Origin: Auanema rhodensis
Taxonomy: Eukaryota; Nematoda; Chromadorea; Rhabditida; Rhabditidae
DNA length: 64,000 nucleotides
NCBI GenBank assembly: GCA_964057225.1
Contig: OZ059900.1
Coordinates: forward strand, 18,243,638 to 18,307,637
Direction: 5' to 3'
The notes beneath the pieces are model-generated. The model was not told where the DNA came from and ran no database searches. It saw nothing but the letters and a program-made list of their open reading frames with translations. Positions 50,623-63,964 of the stretch are shown piece by piece (within the stretch, counting starts at the first letter, position 1; each line of letters begins with the position of its first letter). The position numbers and the translations under genes are program-made.

Positions 50623-53600
50623 TTTCAGCGTGTTACATACTAAAATGAAGCATTTTACATGCTGAACACTAGAAAAATACAAAAACACAGTATTTCCCAT
50701 GAGAAATATTTTATTATGCTGGAAAACCAGTTTTTGGAAATTTCGCTGTAAACAAGGTTTTGACTTACGATTTCATGTGTTCAAACTCATGCAATGTCAA
50801 TGAAACCTAGCTCAAAATTGTTCGTACAACGTCTAGTTCCACTTTCACGACAAAAAAACAGGGGTTAGAAAATTAAGGAAATTAGCATATTCTGAGGGCA
50901 CGCCCCCTTATGGCTAATATTGATTAAATCGATTTTTGTTCATATGAGTCGTCAAATGCAACGAATTTCAGCGTGTTACATACTAAAATGAAGCATTTTA
51001 CATGCTGAACACTAGAAAAATACAAAAACACAGTATTTCCCATGAGAAATATTTTATTATGCTGGAAAACCAGTTTTTGGAAATTTCGCTGTAAACAAGG
51101 TTTTGACTTACGATTTCATGTGTTTAAACTCATGCAATGTCAATGAAACCTAGCTCAAAATTGTTAATACAATGTCTAGTTCCACTTTCACGACAAAAAA
51201 ACAGGGGTTAGAAAATTAAGGAAATTAGCATATTCTGAGGGCACGCCCCTTATGGCTAATATTGATTAAATCGATTTTTGTTCATATGAGTCGTCAAATG
51301 CAACGAATTTCAGCGTGTTACATACTAAAATGAAGCATTTTACATGCTGAACACTAGAAAAATACAAAAACACAGTATTTCCCATGAGAAATATTTTATT
51401 ATGCTGGAAAACCAGTTTTTGGAAATTTCGCTGTAAACAAGGTTTTGACTTACGATTTCATGTGTTCAAACTCATGCAATGTCAATGAAACCCAGCTCAA
51501 AATTGTTCGTACAACGTCTAGTTCCACTTTCACGACAAAAAAACAGGGGTTAGAAAATTAAGGAAATTAGCATATTCTGAGGGCACGCCCCTTATGGCTA
51601 ATATTGATTAAATCGATTTTTGTTCATATGAGTCGTCAAATGCAACGAATTTCAGCGTGTTACATACTAAAATGAAGCATTTTACATGCTGAACACTAGA
51701 AAAATACAAAAACACAGTATTTCCCATGAGAAATATTTTATTATGCTGGAAAACCAGTTTTTGGAAATTTCGCTGTAAACAAGGTTTTGACTTACGATTT
51801 CATGTGTTCAAACTCATGCAATGTCAATGAAACCTAGCTCAAAATTGTTCGTACAACGTCTAGTTCCACTTTCACGACAAAAAAACAGGGGTTAGAAAAT
51901 TAAGGAAATTAGCATATTCTGAGGGCACGCCCCTTATGGCTAATATTGATTAAATCGATTTTTGTTCATATGAGTCGTCAAATGCAACGAATTTCAGCGT
52001 GTTACATACTAAAATGAAGCATTTTACATGCTGAACACTAGAAAAATACAAAAACACAGTATTTCCCATGAGAAATATTTTATTATGCTGGAAAACCAGT
52101 TTTTGGAAATTTCGCTGTAAACAAGGTTTTGACTTACGATTTCATGTGTTCAAACTCATGCAATGTCAATGAAACCTAGCTCAAAATTGTTCCTACAACG
52201 TCTAGTTCCACTTTCACGACAAAAAAACAGGGGTTAGAAAATTAAGGAAATTAGCATATTCTGAGGGCACGCCCTTTATGGCTAATATTGATTAAATCGA
52301 TTTTTGTTCATATGAGTCGTCAAATGCAACGAATTTCAGCGTGTTACATACTAAAATGAAGCATTTTACATGCTGAACACTAGAAAAATACAAAAACACA
52401 GTATTTCCCATGAGAAATATTTTATTATGCTGGAAAACCAGTTTTTGGAAATTTCGCTGTAAACAAGGTTTTGACTTACGATTTCATGTGTTCAAACTCA
52501 TGCAATGTCAATGAAACCTAGCTCAAAATTGTTCGTACAACGTCTAGTTCCACTTTCACGACAAAAAAACAGGGGTTAGAAAATTAAGGAAATTAGCATA
52601 TTCTGAGGGCACGCCCCCTTATGGCTAATATTGATTAAATCGATTTTTGTTCATATGAGTCGTCAAATGCAACGAATTTCAGCGTGTTACATACTAAAAT
52701 GAAGCATTTTACATGCTGAACACTAGAAAAATACAAAAACACAGTATTTCCCATGAGAAATATTTTATTATGCTGGAAAACCAGTTTTTGGAAATTTCGC
52801 TGTAAACAAGGTTTTGACTTACGATTTCATGTGTTTAAACTCATGCAATGTCAATGAAACCTAGCTCAAAATTGTTAATACAATGTCTAGTTCCACTTTC
52901 ACGACAAAAAAACAGGGGTTAGAAAATTAAGGAAATTAGCATATTCTGAGGGCACGCCCCTTATGGCTAATATTGATTAAATCGATTTTTGTTCATATGA
53001 GTCGTCAAATGCAACGAATTTCAGCGTGTTACATACTAAAATGAAGCATTTTACATGCTGAACACTAGAAAAATACAAAAACACAGTATTTCCCATGAGA
53101 AATATTTTATTATGCTGGAAAACCAGTTTTTGGAAATTTCGCTGTAAACAAGGTTTTGACTTACGATTTCATGTGTTCAAACTCATGCAATGTCAATGAA
53201 ACCCAGCTCAAAATTGTTCGTACAACGTCTAGTTCCACTTTCACGACAAAAAAACAGGGGTTAGAAAATTAAGGAAATTAGCATATTCTGAGGGCACGCC
53301 CCTTATGGCTAATATTGATTAAATCGATTTTTGTTCATATGAGTCGTCAAATGCAACGAATTTCAGCGTGTTACATACTAAAATGAAGCATTTTACATGC
53401 TGAACACTAGAAAAATACAAAAACACAGTATTTCCCATGAGAAATATTTTATTATGCTGGAAAACCAGTTTTTGGAAATTTCGCTGTAAACAAGGTTTTG
53501 ACTTACGATTTCATGTGTTCAAACTCATGCAATGTCAATGAAACCTAGCTCAAAATTGTTCGTACAACGTCTAGTTCCACTTTCACGACAAAAAAACAGG

Positions 53601-53702
53601 GGTTAGAAAATTAAGGAAATTAGCATATTCTGAGGGCACGCCCCTTATGGCTAATATTGATTAAATCGATTTTTGTTCATATGAGTCGTCAAATGCAACG
53701 AA
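50623..53702. repeat. Five-monomer unit H U C W P, followed by H U C W
   Basis: Copy 1 is 50623 (H), 50966 (U), 51308 (C), 51650 (W) and 51992 (P). Copy 2 is 52334 (H), 52677 (U), 53019 (C) and 53361 (W), after which the next monomer is R instead of P. The offset is 1,711 bp. U units here have gtttaaac and aatacaatg but not gtaata, and cccc at 281-284, unlike U units at the left end of the window. Confidence 0.9.
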
Positions 53703-55412
53703 TTTCAGCGTGTTACATACTAAAATGAAGCATTTTACATGCTGAACACTAGAAAAATACAAAAACACAGTATTTCCCATGAGAAATATTTTATTATGCT
53801 GGAAAACCAGTTTTTGAAAATATCGCTGTAAACAAGGTTTTGACTTACGATTTCATGTGTTCAAACTCATGCAATGTCAATGAAACCTAGCTCAAAATTG
53901 TTCCCACAACGTCTAGTTCCACTTTCACGACAAAAAAACAGGGGTTAGAAAATTAAGGAAATTAGCATATTCTGAGGGCACGCCCCTTATGGCTAATATT
54001 GATTAAATCGATTTTTGTTCATATGAGTCGTCAAATGCAACGAATTTCAGCGTGTTACATACTAAAATGAAGCATTTTACATGCTGAACACTAGAAAAAT
54101 ACAAAAACACAGTATTTCCCATGAGAAATATTTTATTATGCTGGAAAACCAGTTTTTGGAAATTTCGCTGTAAACAAGGTTTTGACTTACGATTTCATGT
54201 GTTCAAACTCATGCAATGTCAATGAAACCTAGCTCAAAATTGTTCCTACAACGTCTAGTTCCACTTTCACGACAAAAAAACAGGGGTTAGAAAATTAAGG
54301 AAATTAGCATATTCTGAGGGCACGCCCTTTATGGCTAATATTGATTAAATCGATTTTTGTTCATATGAGTCGTCAAATGCAACGAATTTCAGCGTGTTAC
54401 ATACTAAAATGAAGCATTTTACATGCTGAACACTAGAAAAATACAAAAACACAGTATTTCCCATGAGAAATATTTTATTATGCTGGAAAACCAGTTTTTG
54501 GAAATTTCGCTGTAAACAAGGTTTTGACTTACGATTTCATGTGTTCAAACTCATGCAATGTCAATGAAACCTAGCTCAAAATTGTTCGTACAACGTCTAG
54601 TTCCACTTTCACGACAAAAAAACAGGGGTTAGAAAATTAAGGAAATTAGCATATTCTGAGGGCACGCCCCTTATGGCTAATATTGATTAAATCGATTTTT
54701 GTTCATATGAGTCGTCAAATGCAACGAATTTCAGCGTGTTACATACTAAAATGAAGCATTTTACATGCTGAACACTAGAAAAATACAAAAACACAGTATT
54801 TCCCATGAGAAATATTTTATTATGCTGGAAAACCAGTTTTTGAAAATATCGCTGTAAACAAGGTTTTGACTTACGATTTCATGTGTTCAAACTCATGCAA
54901 TGTCAATGAAACCTAGCTCAAAATTGTTCCCACAACGTCTAGTTCCACTTTCACGACAAAAAAACAGGGGTTAGAAAATTAAGGAAATTAGCATATTCTG
55001 AGGGCACGCCCCTTATGGCTAATATTGATTAAATCGATTTTTGTTCATATGAGTCGTCAAATGCAACGAATTTCAGCGTGTTACATACTAAAATGAAGCA
55101 TTTTACATGCTGAACACTAGAAAAATACAAAAACACAGTATTTCCCATGAGAAATATTTTATTATGCTGGAAAACCAGTTTTTGGAAATTTCGCTGTAAA
55201 CAAGGTTTTGACTTACGATTTCATGTGTTCAAACTCATGCAATGTCAATGAAACCTAGCTCAAAATTGTTCCTACAACGTCTAGTTCCACTTTCACGACA
55301 AAAAAACAGGGGTTAGAAAATTAAGGAAATTAGCATATTCTGAGGGCACGCCCTTTATGGCTAATATTGATTAAATCGATTTTTGTTCATATGAGTCGTC
55401 AAATGCAACGAA
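53703..55412. repeat. Three-monomer unit R P W, then R P
   Basis: The starts are 53703 (R with ttcccac), 54045 (P), 54387 (W), 54729 (R with ttcccac) and 55071 (P). The ttcccac loop variant is found only in these two R monomers, 1,026 bp apart, which shows a local trimer duplication. Confidence 0.9.
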
Positions 55413-57123
55413 TTTCAGCGTGTTACATACTAAAATGAAGCATTTCACATGCTGAACACTAGAAAAATACAAAAACACAGTATTTCCCATGAGAAATATT
55501 TTATTATGCTGGAAAACCAGTTTTTGGAAATTTCGCTGTAAACAAGGTTTTGACTTACGATTTCATGTGTTCAAACTCATGCAATGTCAATGAAACCTAG
55601 CTCAAAATTGTTCGTACAACGTCTAGTTCCACTTTCACGACAAAAAAACAGGGGTTAGGAAATTAAGGAAATTAGCATATACTGAGGGCACGCCCCTTAT
55701 GGCTAATATTGATTAAATCGATTTTTGTTCATATGAGTCGTCAAATGCAACGAATTTCAGCGTGTTACATACTAAAATGAAGCATTTTACATGCTGAACA
55801 CTAGAAAAATACAAAAACACAGTATTTCCCATGAGAAATATTTTATTATGCTGGAAAACCAGTTTTTGAAAATATCGCTGTAAACAAGGTTTTGACTTAC
55901 GATTTCATGTGTTCAAACTCATGCAATGTCAATGAAACCTAGCTCAAAATTGTTCCTACAACGTCTAGTTCCACTTTCACGACAAAAAAACAGGGGTTAG
56001 AAAATTAAGGAAATTAGCATATTCTGAGGGCACGCCCCTTATGGCTAATATTGATTAAATCGATTTTTGTTCATATGAGTCGTCAAATGCAACGAATTTC
56101 AGCGTGATACATACTAAAATGAAGCATTTTACATGCTGAACACTAGAAAAATACAAAAACACAGTATTTCCCATGAGAAATATTTTATTATGCTGGAAAA
56201 CCAGTTTTTGGAAATTTCGCTGTAAACAAGGTTTTGACTTACGATTTCATGTGTTCAAACTCATGCAATGTCAATGAAACCTAGCTCAAAATTGTTCCTA
56301 CAACGTCTAGTTCCACTTTCACGACAAAAAAACAGGGGTTAGAAAATTAAGGAAATTAGCATATTCTGAGGGCACGCCCTTTATGGCTAATATTGATTAA
56401 ATCGATTTTTGTTCATATGAGTCGTCAAATGCAACGAATTTCAGCGTGTTACATACTCAAATGAAGCATTTCACATGCTGAACACTAGAAAAATACAAAA
56501 ACACAGTATTTCCCATGAGAAATATTTTATTATGCTGGAAAACCAGTTTTTGGAAATTTCGCTGTAAACAAGGTTTTGACTTACGATTTCATGTGTTCAA
56601 ACTCATGCAATGTCAATGAAACCTAGCTCAAAATTGTTCGTACAACGTCTAGTTCCACTTTCACGACAAAAAAACAGGGGTTAGAAAATTAAGGAAATTA
56701 GCATATTCTGAGGGCACGCCCCTTATGGCTAATATTGATTAAATCGATTTTTGTTCATATGAGTCGTCAAATGCAACAAATTTCAGCGTGTTACATACTA
56801 AAATGAAGCATTTTACATGCTGAACACTAGAAAAATACAAAAACACAGTAATACCCATGAGAAATATTTTATTATGCTGGAAAACCAGTTTTTGGAAATT
56901 TCGCTGTAAACAAGGTTTTGACTTACGATTTCATGTGTTCAAACTCATGCAATGTCAATGAAACCTAGCTCAAAATTGTTTGTACAACGTCTAGTTCCAC
57001 TTTCACGACAAAAAAACAGGGGTTAGAAAATTAAGGAAATTAGCATATTCTGAGGGCACGCCCCCTTATGGCTAATATTGATTAAATCGATTTTTGTTCA
57101 TATGAGTCGTCAAATGCAACGAA
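55413..57123. repeat. Monomers 163-167, F' R P F' and a U/H-like chimera
   Basis: The starts are 55413 (F' with gttaggaaatt and atactgagg), 55755 (R), 56097 (P with gtgatacat), 56439 (F' with actcaaatg, ending in caacaaattt) and 56781 (gtaata with tttgtac and five Cs, 343 bases). The last joins a left marker usual in U to a right marker usual in H. It is the one H-like unit not followed by U. Confidence 0.87.
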
Positions 57124-59517
57124 TTTCAGCGTGTTACATACTAAAATGAAGCATTTTACATGCTGAACACTAGAAAAATACAAAAACACAGTATTTCCCA
57201 TGAGAATTATTTTATTATGCTGGAAAACCAGTTTTTGGAAATTTCGCTGTAAACAAGGTTTTGACTTACGATTTCATGTGTTCAAACTCATGCAATGTCA
57301 ATGAAACCTAGCTCAAAATTGTTCGTACAACGTCTAGTTCCACTTTCACGACAAAAAAACAGGGGTTAGAAAATTAAGGAAATTAGCATATTCTGAGGGC
57401 ACGCCCCTTATGGCTAATATTGATTAAATCGATTTTTGTTCATATGAGTCGTCAAATGCAACGAATTTCAGCGTGTTACATACTAAAATGAAGCATTTTA
57501 CATGCTGAACACTAGAAAAATACAAAAACACAGTATTTCCCATGAGAAATATTTTATTATGCTGGAAAACCAGTTTTTGAAAATTTCGCTGTAAACAAGG
57601 TTTTGACTTACGATTTCATGTGTTCAAACTCATGCAATGTCAATGAAACCTAGCTCAAAATTGTTCCTACAACGTCTAGTTCCACTTTCACGACAAAAAA
57701 ACAGGGGTTAGAAAATTAAGGAAATTAGCATATTCTGAGGGCACGCCCTTTATGGCTAATATTGATTAAATCGATTTTTGTTCATATGAGTCGTCAAATG
57801 CAACGAATTTCAGCGTGTTACATACTAAAATGAAGCATTTTACATGCTGAACACTAGAAAAATACAAAAACACAGTATTTCCCATGAGAAATATTTTATT
57901 ATGCTGGAAAACCAGTTTTTGGAAATTTCGCTGTAAACAAGGTTTTGACTTACGATTTCATGTGTTCAAACTCATGCAATGTCAATGAAACCTAGCTCAA
58001 AATTGTTCGTACAACGTCTAGTTCCACTTTCACGACAAAAAAACAGGGGTTAGAAAATTAAGGAAATTAGCATATTCTGAGGGCACGCCCCTTATGGCTA
58101 ATATTGATTAAATCGATTTTTGTTCATATGAGTCGTCAAATGCAACGAATTTCAGCGTGTTACGTACTAAAATGAAGCATTTTACATGCTGAACACTAGA
58201 AAAATACAAAAACACAGTATTTCCCATGAGAAATATTTTATTATGCTGGAAAACCAGTTTTTGGAAATTTCGCTGTAAACAAGGTTTTGACTTACGATTT
58301 CATGTGTTCAAACTCATGCAATGTCAATGAAACCTAGCTCAAAATTGTTCCTACAACGTCTAGTTCCACTTTCACGACAAAAAAACAGGGGTTAGAAAAT
58401 TAAGGAAATTAGCATATTCTGAGGGCACGCCCTTTATGGCTAATATTGATTAAATCGATTTTTGTTCATATGAGTCGTCAAATGCAACGAATTTCAGCGT
58501 GTTACATACTAAAATGAAGCATTTTACATGCTGAACACTAGAAAAATACAAAAACACAGTATTTCCCATGAGAAATATTTTATTATGCTGGAAAACCAGT
58601 TTTTGGAAATTTCGCTGTAAACAAGGTTTTGACTTACGATTTCATGTGTTCAAACTCATGCAATGTCAATGAAACCTAGCTCAAAATTGTTCGTACAACG
58701 TCTAGTTCCACTTTCACGACAAAAAAACAGGGGTTAGAAAATTAAGGAAATTAGCATATTCTGAGGGCACGCCCCTTATGGCTAATATTGATTAAATCGA
58801 TTTTTGTTCATATGAGTCGTCAAATGCAACGAATTTCAGCGTGTTACATACTAAAATGAAGCATTTTACATGCTGAACACTAGAAAAATACAAAAACACA
58901 GTATTTCCCATGAGAATAATTTTATTATGCTGGAAAACCAGTTTTTGGAAATTTCGCTGTAAACAAGGTTTTGACTTACGATTTCATGTGTTCAAACTCA
59001 TGCAATGTCAATGAAACCTAGCTCAAAATTGTTCGTACAACGTCTAGTTCCACTTTTACGACAAAAAAACAGGGGTTAGAAAATTAAGGAAATTAGCATA
59101 TTCTGAGGGCACGCCCCTTATGGCTAATATTGATTAAATCGATTTTTGTTCATATGAGTCGTCAAATGCAACGAATTTCAGCGTGTTACATACTAAAATG
59201 AAGCATTTTACATGCTGAACACTAGAAAAATACAAAAACACAGTATTTCCCATGAGAAATATTTTATTATGCTGGAAAACCAGTTTTTGGAAATTTCGCT
59301 GTAAACAAGGTTTTGACTTACGATTTCATGTGTTCAAACTCATGCAATGTCAATGAAACCTAGCTCAAAATTGTTCGTACAACGACTAGTTCCACTTTCA
59401 CGACAAAAAAACAGGGGTTAGAAAATTAAGGAAATTAGCATATTCTGAGGGCACGCCCTTTATGGCTAATATTGATTAAATCGATTTTTGTTCATATGAG
59501 TCGTCAAATGCAACGAA
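57124..59517. repeat. Long-range duplicated block, right copy (N' K W P W N D)
   Basis: The starts are 57124 (gaattatt), 57466 (K), 57808 (W), 58150 (P with a15g), 58492 (W), 58834 (N with cttttacgac) and 59176 (D with c284t). Scored differences from 45493-47886: no a20c in the third unit, no acaattacacag in the sixth, and t instead of c at position 284 in the seventh. Confidence 0.9.
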
Positions 59518-62253
59518 TTTCAGCGTGTTACATACTAAAATGAAGCATTTTACATGCTGAACACTAGAAAAATACAAAAACACAGTATTTCCCATGAGAA
59601 ATATTTTATTATGCTGGAAAACCAGTTTTTGGAAATTTCGCTGTAAACAAGGTTTTGACTTACGATTTCATGTGTTCAAACTCATGCAATGTCAATGAAA
59701 CCTAGCTCAAAATTGTTCGTACAACGACTAGTTCCACTTTCACGACAAAAAAACAGGGGTTAGAAAATTAAGGAAATTAGCATATTCTGAGGGCACGCCC
59801 CTTATGGCTAATATTGATTAAATCGATTTTTGTTCATATGAGTCGTCAAATGCAACGAATTTCAGCGTGTTACATACTAAAATGAAGCATTTTACATGCT
59901 GAACACTAGAAAAATACAAAAACACAGTATTTCCCATGAGAAATATTTTATTATGCTGGAAAACCAGTTTTTGAAAATTTCGCTGTAAACAAGGTTTTGA
60001 CTTACGATTTCATGTGTTCAAACTCATGCAATGTCAATGAAACCTAGCTCAAAATTGTTCCTACAACGTCTAGTTCCACTTTCACGACAAAAAAACAGGG
60101 GTTAGAAAATAAAGGAAATTAGCATATTCTGAGGGCACGCCCTTTATGGCTAATATTGATTAAATCGATTTTTGTTCATATGAGTCGTCAAATGCAACGA
60201 ATTTCAGCGTGTTACATACTAAAATGAAGCATTTTACATGCTGAACACTAGAAAAATACAAAAACACAGTATTTCCCATGAGAAATATTTTATTATGCTG
60301 GAAAACCAGTTTTTGGAAATTTCGCTGTAAACAAGGTTTTGACTTACGATTTCATGTGTTCAAACTCATGCAATGTCAATGAAACCTAGCTCAAAATTGT
60401 TCGTACAACGTCTAGTTCCACTTTCACGACAAAAAAACAGGGGTTAGAAAATTAAGGAAATTAGCATATTCTGAGGGCACGCCCCTTATGGCTAATATTG
60501 ATTAAATCGATTTTTGTTCATATGAGTCGTCAAATGCAACGAATTTCAGCGTGTTACATACTAAAATGAAGCATTTTACATGCTGAACACTAGAAAAATA
60601 CAAAAACACAGTATTTCCCATGAGAAATATTTTATTATGCTGGAAAACCAGTTTTTGGAAATTTCGCTGTAAACAAGGTTTTGACTTACGATTTCATGTG
60701 TTCAAACTCATGCAATGTCAATGAAACCTAGCTCAAAATTGTTCCTACAACGTCTAGTTCCACTTTCACGACAAAAAAACAGGGGTTAGAAAATTAAGGA
60801 AATTAGCATATTCTGAGGGCACGCCCTTTATGGCTAATATTGATTAAATCGATTTTTGTTCATATGAGTCGTCAAATGCAACGAATTTCAGCGTGTTACA
60901 TACTAAAATGAAGCATTTCACATGCTGAACACTAGAAAAATACAAAAACACAGTATTTCCCATGAGAAATATTTTATTATGCTGGAAAACCAGTTTTTGG
61001 AAATTTCGCTGTAAACAAGGTTTTGACTTACGATTTCATGTGTTCAAACTCATGCAATGTCAATGAAACCTAGCTCAAAATTGTTCGTACAACGTCTGGT
61101 TCCACTTTCACGACAAAAAAACAGGGGTTAGAAAATTAAGGAAATTAGCATATTCTGAGGGCACGCCCCTTATGGCTAATATTGATTAAATCGATTTTTG
61201 TTCATATGAGTCGTCAAATGCAACGAATTTCAGCGTGTTACATACTAAAATGAAGCATTTTACATGCTGAACACTAGAAAAATACAAAAACACAGTATTT
61301 CCCATGAGAAATATTTTATTATGCTGGAAAACCAGTTTTTGGAAATTTCGCTGTAAACAAGGTTTTGACTTACGATTTCATGTGTTCAAACTCATGCAAT
61401 GTCAATGAAACCTAGCTCAAAATTGTTCGTACAACGTCTAGTTCCACTTTCACGACAAAAAAACAGGGGTTAGAAAATTAAGGAAATTAGCATATTCTGA
61501 GGGCACGCCCCTTATGGCTAATATTGATTAAATCGATTTTTGTTCATATGAGTCGTCAAATGCAACGAATTTCAGCGTGTTACATACTAAAATGAAGCAT
61601 TTTACATGCTGAACACTAGAAAAATACAAAAACACAGTATTTCCCATGAGAAATATTTTATTATGCTGGAAAACCAGTTTTTGGAAATTTCGCTGTAAAC
61701 AAGGTTTTGACTTACGATTTCATGTGTTCAAACTCATGCAATGTCAATGAAACCCAGCTCAAAATTGTTCGTACAACGTCTAGTTCCACTTTCACGACAA
61801 AAAAACAGGGGTTAGAAAATTAAGGAAATTAGCATATTCTGAGGGCACGCCCCTTATGGCTAATATTGATTAAATCGATTTTTGTTCATATGAGTCGTCA
61901 AATGCAACGAATTTCAGCGTGTTACATACTAAAATGAAGCATTTTACATGCTGAACACTAGAAAAATACAAAAACACAGTATTTCCCATGAGAAATATTT
62001 TATTATGCTGGAAAACCAGTTTTTGGAAATTTCGCTGTAAACAAGGTTTTGACTTACGATTTCATGTGTTCAAACTCATGCAATGTCAATGAAACCTAGC
62101 TCAAAATTGTTCGTACAACGTCTAGTTCCACTTTCACGACAAAAAAACAGGGGTTAGAAAATTAAGGAAATTAGCATATTCTGAGGGCACGCCCCTTATG
62201 GCTAATATTGATTAAATCGATTTTTGTTCATATGAGTCGTCAAATGCAACGAA
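59518..62253. repeat. Monomers 175-182, D K W P F W C W
   Basis: The starts are 59518 (D), 59860 (K with gaaaataaagg), 60202 (W), 60544 (P), 60886 (F), 61228 (W), 61570 (C) and 61912 (W). Compared with 49255-51991 (D K P F H U C W), a W is added before P, and H and U are replaced by a single W. This is consistent with exchange between misaligned copies. Confidence 0.88.
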
Positions 62254-63964
62254 TTTCAGCGTGTTACATACTAAAATGAAGCATTTTACATGCTGAACAC
62301 TAGAAAAATACAAAAACACAGTATTTCCCATGAGAAATATTTTATTATGCTGGAAAACCAGTTTTTTGAAATTTCGCTGTAAACAAGGTTTTGACTTACG
62401 ATTTCATGTGTTCAAACTCATGCAATGTCAATGAAACCTAGCTCAAAATTGTTCCTACAACGTCTAGTTCCACTTTCACGACAAAAAAACAGGGGTTAGA
62501 AAATTAAGGAAATTAGCATATTCTGAGGGCACGCCCTTTATGGCTAATATTGATTAAATCGATTTTTGTTCATATGAGTCGTCAAATGCAACGAATTTCA
62601 GCGTGTTACATACTAAAATGAAGCATTTCACATGCTGAACACTAGAAAAATACAAAAACACAGTATTTCCCATGAGAAATATTTTATTATGCTGGAAAAC
62701 CAGTTTTTGGAAATTTCGCTGTAAACAAGGTTTTGACTTACGATTTCATGTGTTCAAACTCATGCAATGTCAATGAAACCTAGCTCAAAATTGTTCGTAC
62801 AACGTCTGGTTCCACTTTCACGACAAAAAAACAGGGGTTAGAAAATTAAGGAAATTAGCATATTCTGAGGGCACGCCCCTTATGGCTAATATTGATTAAA
62901 TCGATTTTTGTTCATATGAGTCGTCAAATGCAACGAATTTCAGCGTGTTACATACTAAAATGAAGCATTTTACATGCTGAACACTAGAAAAATACAAAAA
63001 CACAGTATTTCCCATGAGAAATATTTTATTATGCTGGAAAACCAGTTTTTGGAAATTTCGCTGTAAACAAGGTTTTGACTTACGATTTCATGTGTTCAAA
63101 CTCATGCAATGTCAATGAAACCTAGCTCAAAATTGTTCGTACAACGTCTAGTTCCACTTTCACGACAAAAAAACAGGGGTTAGAAAATTAAGGAAATTAG
63201 CATATTCTGAGGGCACGCCCCCTTATGGCTAATATTGATTAAATCGATTTTTGTTCATATGAGTCGTCAAATGCAACGAATTTCAGCGTGTTACATACTA
63301 AAATGAAGCATTTTACATGCTGAACACTAGAAAAATACAAAAACACAGTATTTCCCATGAGAAATATTTTATTATGCTGGAAAACCAGTTTTTGGAAATT
63401 TCGCTGTAAACAAGGTTTTGACTTACGATTTCATGTGTTTAAACTCATGCAATGTCAATGAAACCTAGCTCAAAATTGTTAATACAATGTCTAGTTCCAC
63501 TTTCACGACAAAAAAACAGGGGTTAGAAAATTAAGGAAATTAGCATATTCTGAGGGCACGCCCCTTATGGCTAATATTGATTAAATCGATTTTTGTTCAT
63601 ATGAGTCGTCAAATGCAACGAATTTCAGCGTGTTACATACTAAAATGAAGCATTTTACATGCTGAACACTAGAAAAATACAAAAACACAGTATTTCCCAT
63701 GAGAAATATTTTATTATGCTGGAAAACCAGTTTTTGGAAATTTCGCTGTAAACAAGGTTTTGACTTACGATTTCATGTGTTCAAACTCATGCAATGTCAA
63801 TGAAACCCAGCTCAAAATTGTTCGTACAACGTCTAGTTCCACTTTCACGACAAAAAAACAGGGGTTAGAAAATTAAGGAAATTAGCATATTCTGAGGGCA
63901 CGCCCCTTATGGCTAATATTGATTAAATCGATTTTTGTTCATATGAGTCGTCAAACGCAACGAA
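62254..63964. repeat. Monomers 183-187, order P F H U C
   Basis: The starts are 62254 (P with a private gttttttgaaattt), 62596 (F), 62938 (H, 343 bases), 63281 (U) and 63623 (C with tcaaacgcaa). The P-F-H-U-C module also occurs at 49939-51649, and in modified form at 36941-38993 and 1369-2737. Confidence 0.9.
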
